From positions 1-32,399 of the forward strand of contig NZ_BQXN01000026.1 in NCBI RefSeq assembly GCF_045862745.1: a DNA stretch of 32,399 bases. Reading direction: 5' to 3'. Below, one piece after another: positions 32,268 through 32,399 of the stretch. The translations under genes were made by a program, and so were the position numbers. Each line of letters opens with the position of its first letter. The first letter of the stretch is position 1. The notes under the pieces were generated by a model, which saw nothing but the letters and a program-made list of their open reading frames with translations, made no database searches and was not told the origin of the DNA. Source of the DNA: Furfurilactobacillus entadae (GTDB lineage: Bacteria > Bacillota > Bacilli > Lactobacillales > Lactobacillaceae).

Positions 32268-32399
32268 TCATTCTCGATGGATCCAATTACCGTCATGAAC
32301 GATCCGATCACTGTTTATCCTGGCTGGTTACCAGAAATGAACGGCATCACGATTGCGACAACGGGCACTGATAATAATGGAATCGGTAATAATGGTGGC
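32262..32399 (+). CDS. Unknown open frame running off the window (5' part cut by IS30 junction)
   Basis: From the junction the plus strand stays open to the window end: DPSFSMDPITVMNDPITVYP, GWLPEMNGITIATT and then an Asn/Gly-rich stretch (TDNNGIGNNGG). The formal frame extends left to 32229 but runs into the IS30 fragment. The composition (repeated 'PITV.NDPITV', Asn/Gly-rich) is more like an extracellular protein than an enzyme, but too little is visible to name it. It may be a displaced gene fragment. Confidence 0.35.

Overview
The window looks like a chromosomal segment of a low-to-moderate GC Firmicute of the family Lactobacillaceae. The evidence is a T-box-controlled asnS, a C69 dipeptidase PepD, a DUF915 hydrolase, an LytSR-LrgAB module, a mucin-binding-type surface protein, a MutY without cysteines at its iron-sulfur site, a cyclopropane fatty acid synthase and IS3/IS30 fragments. 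Genus cannot be fixed from sequence reading alone. Most genes lie on the minus strand in short operons separated by clear hairpin terminators.

Layout. 1-470: 3' end of an IS3-family transposase gene abutting a dead YdeI-like fragment. 524-1486: marR-rhodanese operon behind a perfect 13-2-13 palindrome. 1530-3345: asnS with a complete T-box leader (specifier AAC). 3429-3794: second, short MarR. 4126-7469: Mga-like regulator translationally coupled to a large secreted surface protein. 7704-9757: small unknown protein and pepD, separated by a giant palindromic element. 9876-11437: HAD phosphatase and a frameshifted alpha/beta hydrolase. 11512-15639: lrgAB and lytTS, with a second giant palindromic element between them. 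15802-19183: unknown protein, DUF915 hydrolase, rnhA and mutY. 19324-20446: usp divergent from a third MarR, with two GTTTC-N5-GAAAC sites between them. 20541-22324: cysE-cysK behind a leader that encodes a short peptide with three consecutive Cys codons followed by a terminator, so an apparent ribosome-mediated cysteine attenuator. 22440-25014: CPA1 Na+/H+ antiporter and a small unknown. 25182-25295: a 37-aa protein with its own promoter and terminator.

Accessory stretch 25.45-28.3 kb. This holds (i) a roughly 680-nt stretch without a convincing gene, with a -10 element, a long-range closing helix, many local hairpins and a strong terminator, which I read as a large ornate non-coding RNA (size class of ROOL/GOLLD); (ii) an AT-rich HTH gene and partner of unknown function; (iii) a complete Fst/Ldr-type type I toxin-antitoxin locus with a 32-aa toxin and a convergent antisense RNA sharing an imperfect 27-nt direct repeat; (iv) a decayed membrane-protein gene overlapping an intact gene for a 48-aa secreted peptide. 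The window ends with gpmA, an AI-2E-type permease, cfa, and a truncated IS30 transposase joined to the start of an unrelated open frame.

How the genes work together: envelope and stress functions dominate (LytSR-LrgAB, Cfa, Na+/H+ antiporter, UspA, surface protein), alongside sulfur amino acid synthesis (CysE/CysK), asparaginyl-tRNA supply and DNA maintenance (MutY, RNase HI). The regulatory RNAs (T-box, Cys leader, large ncRNA, RNAII antitoxin) are the most interesting content.
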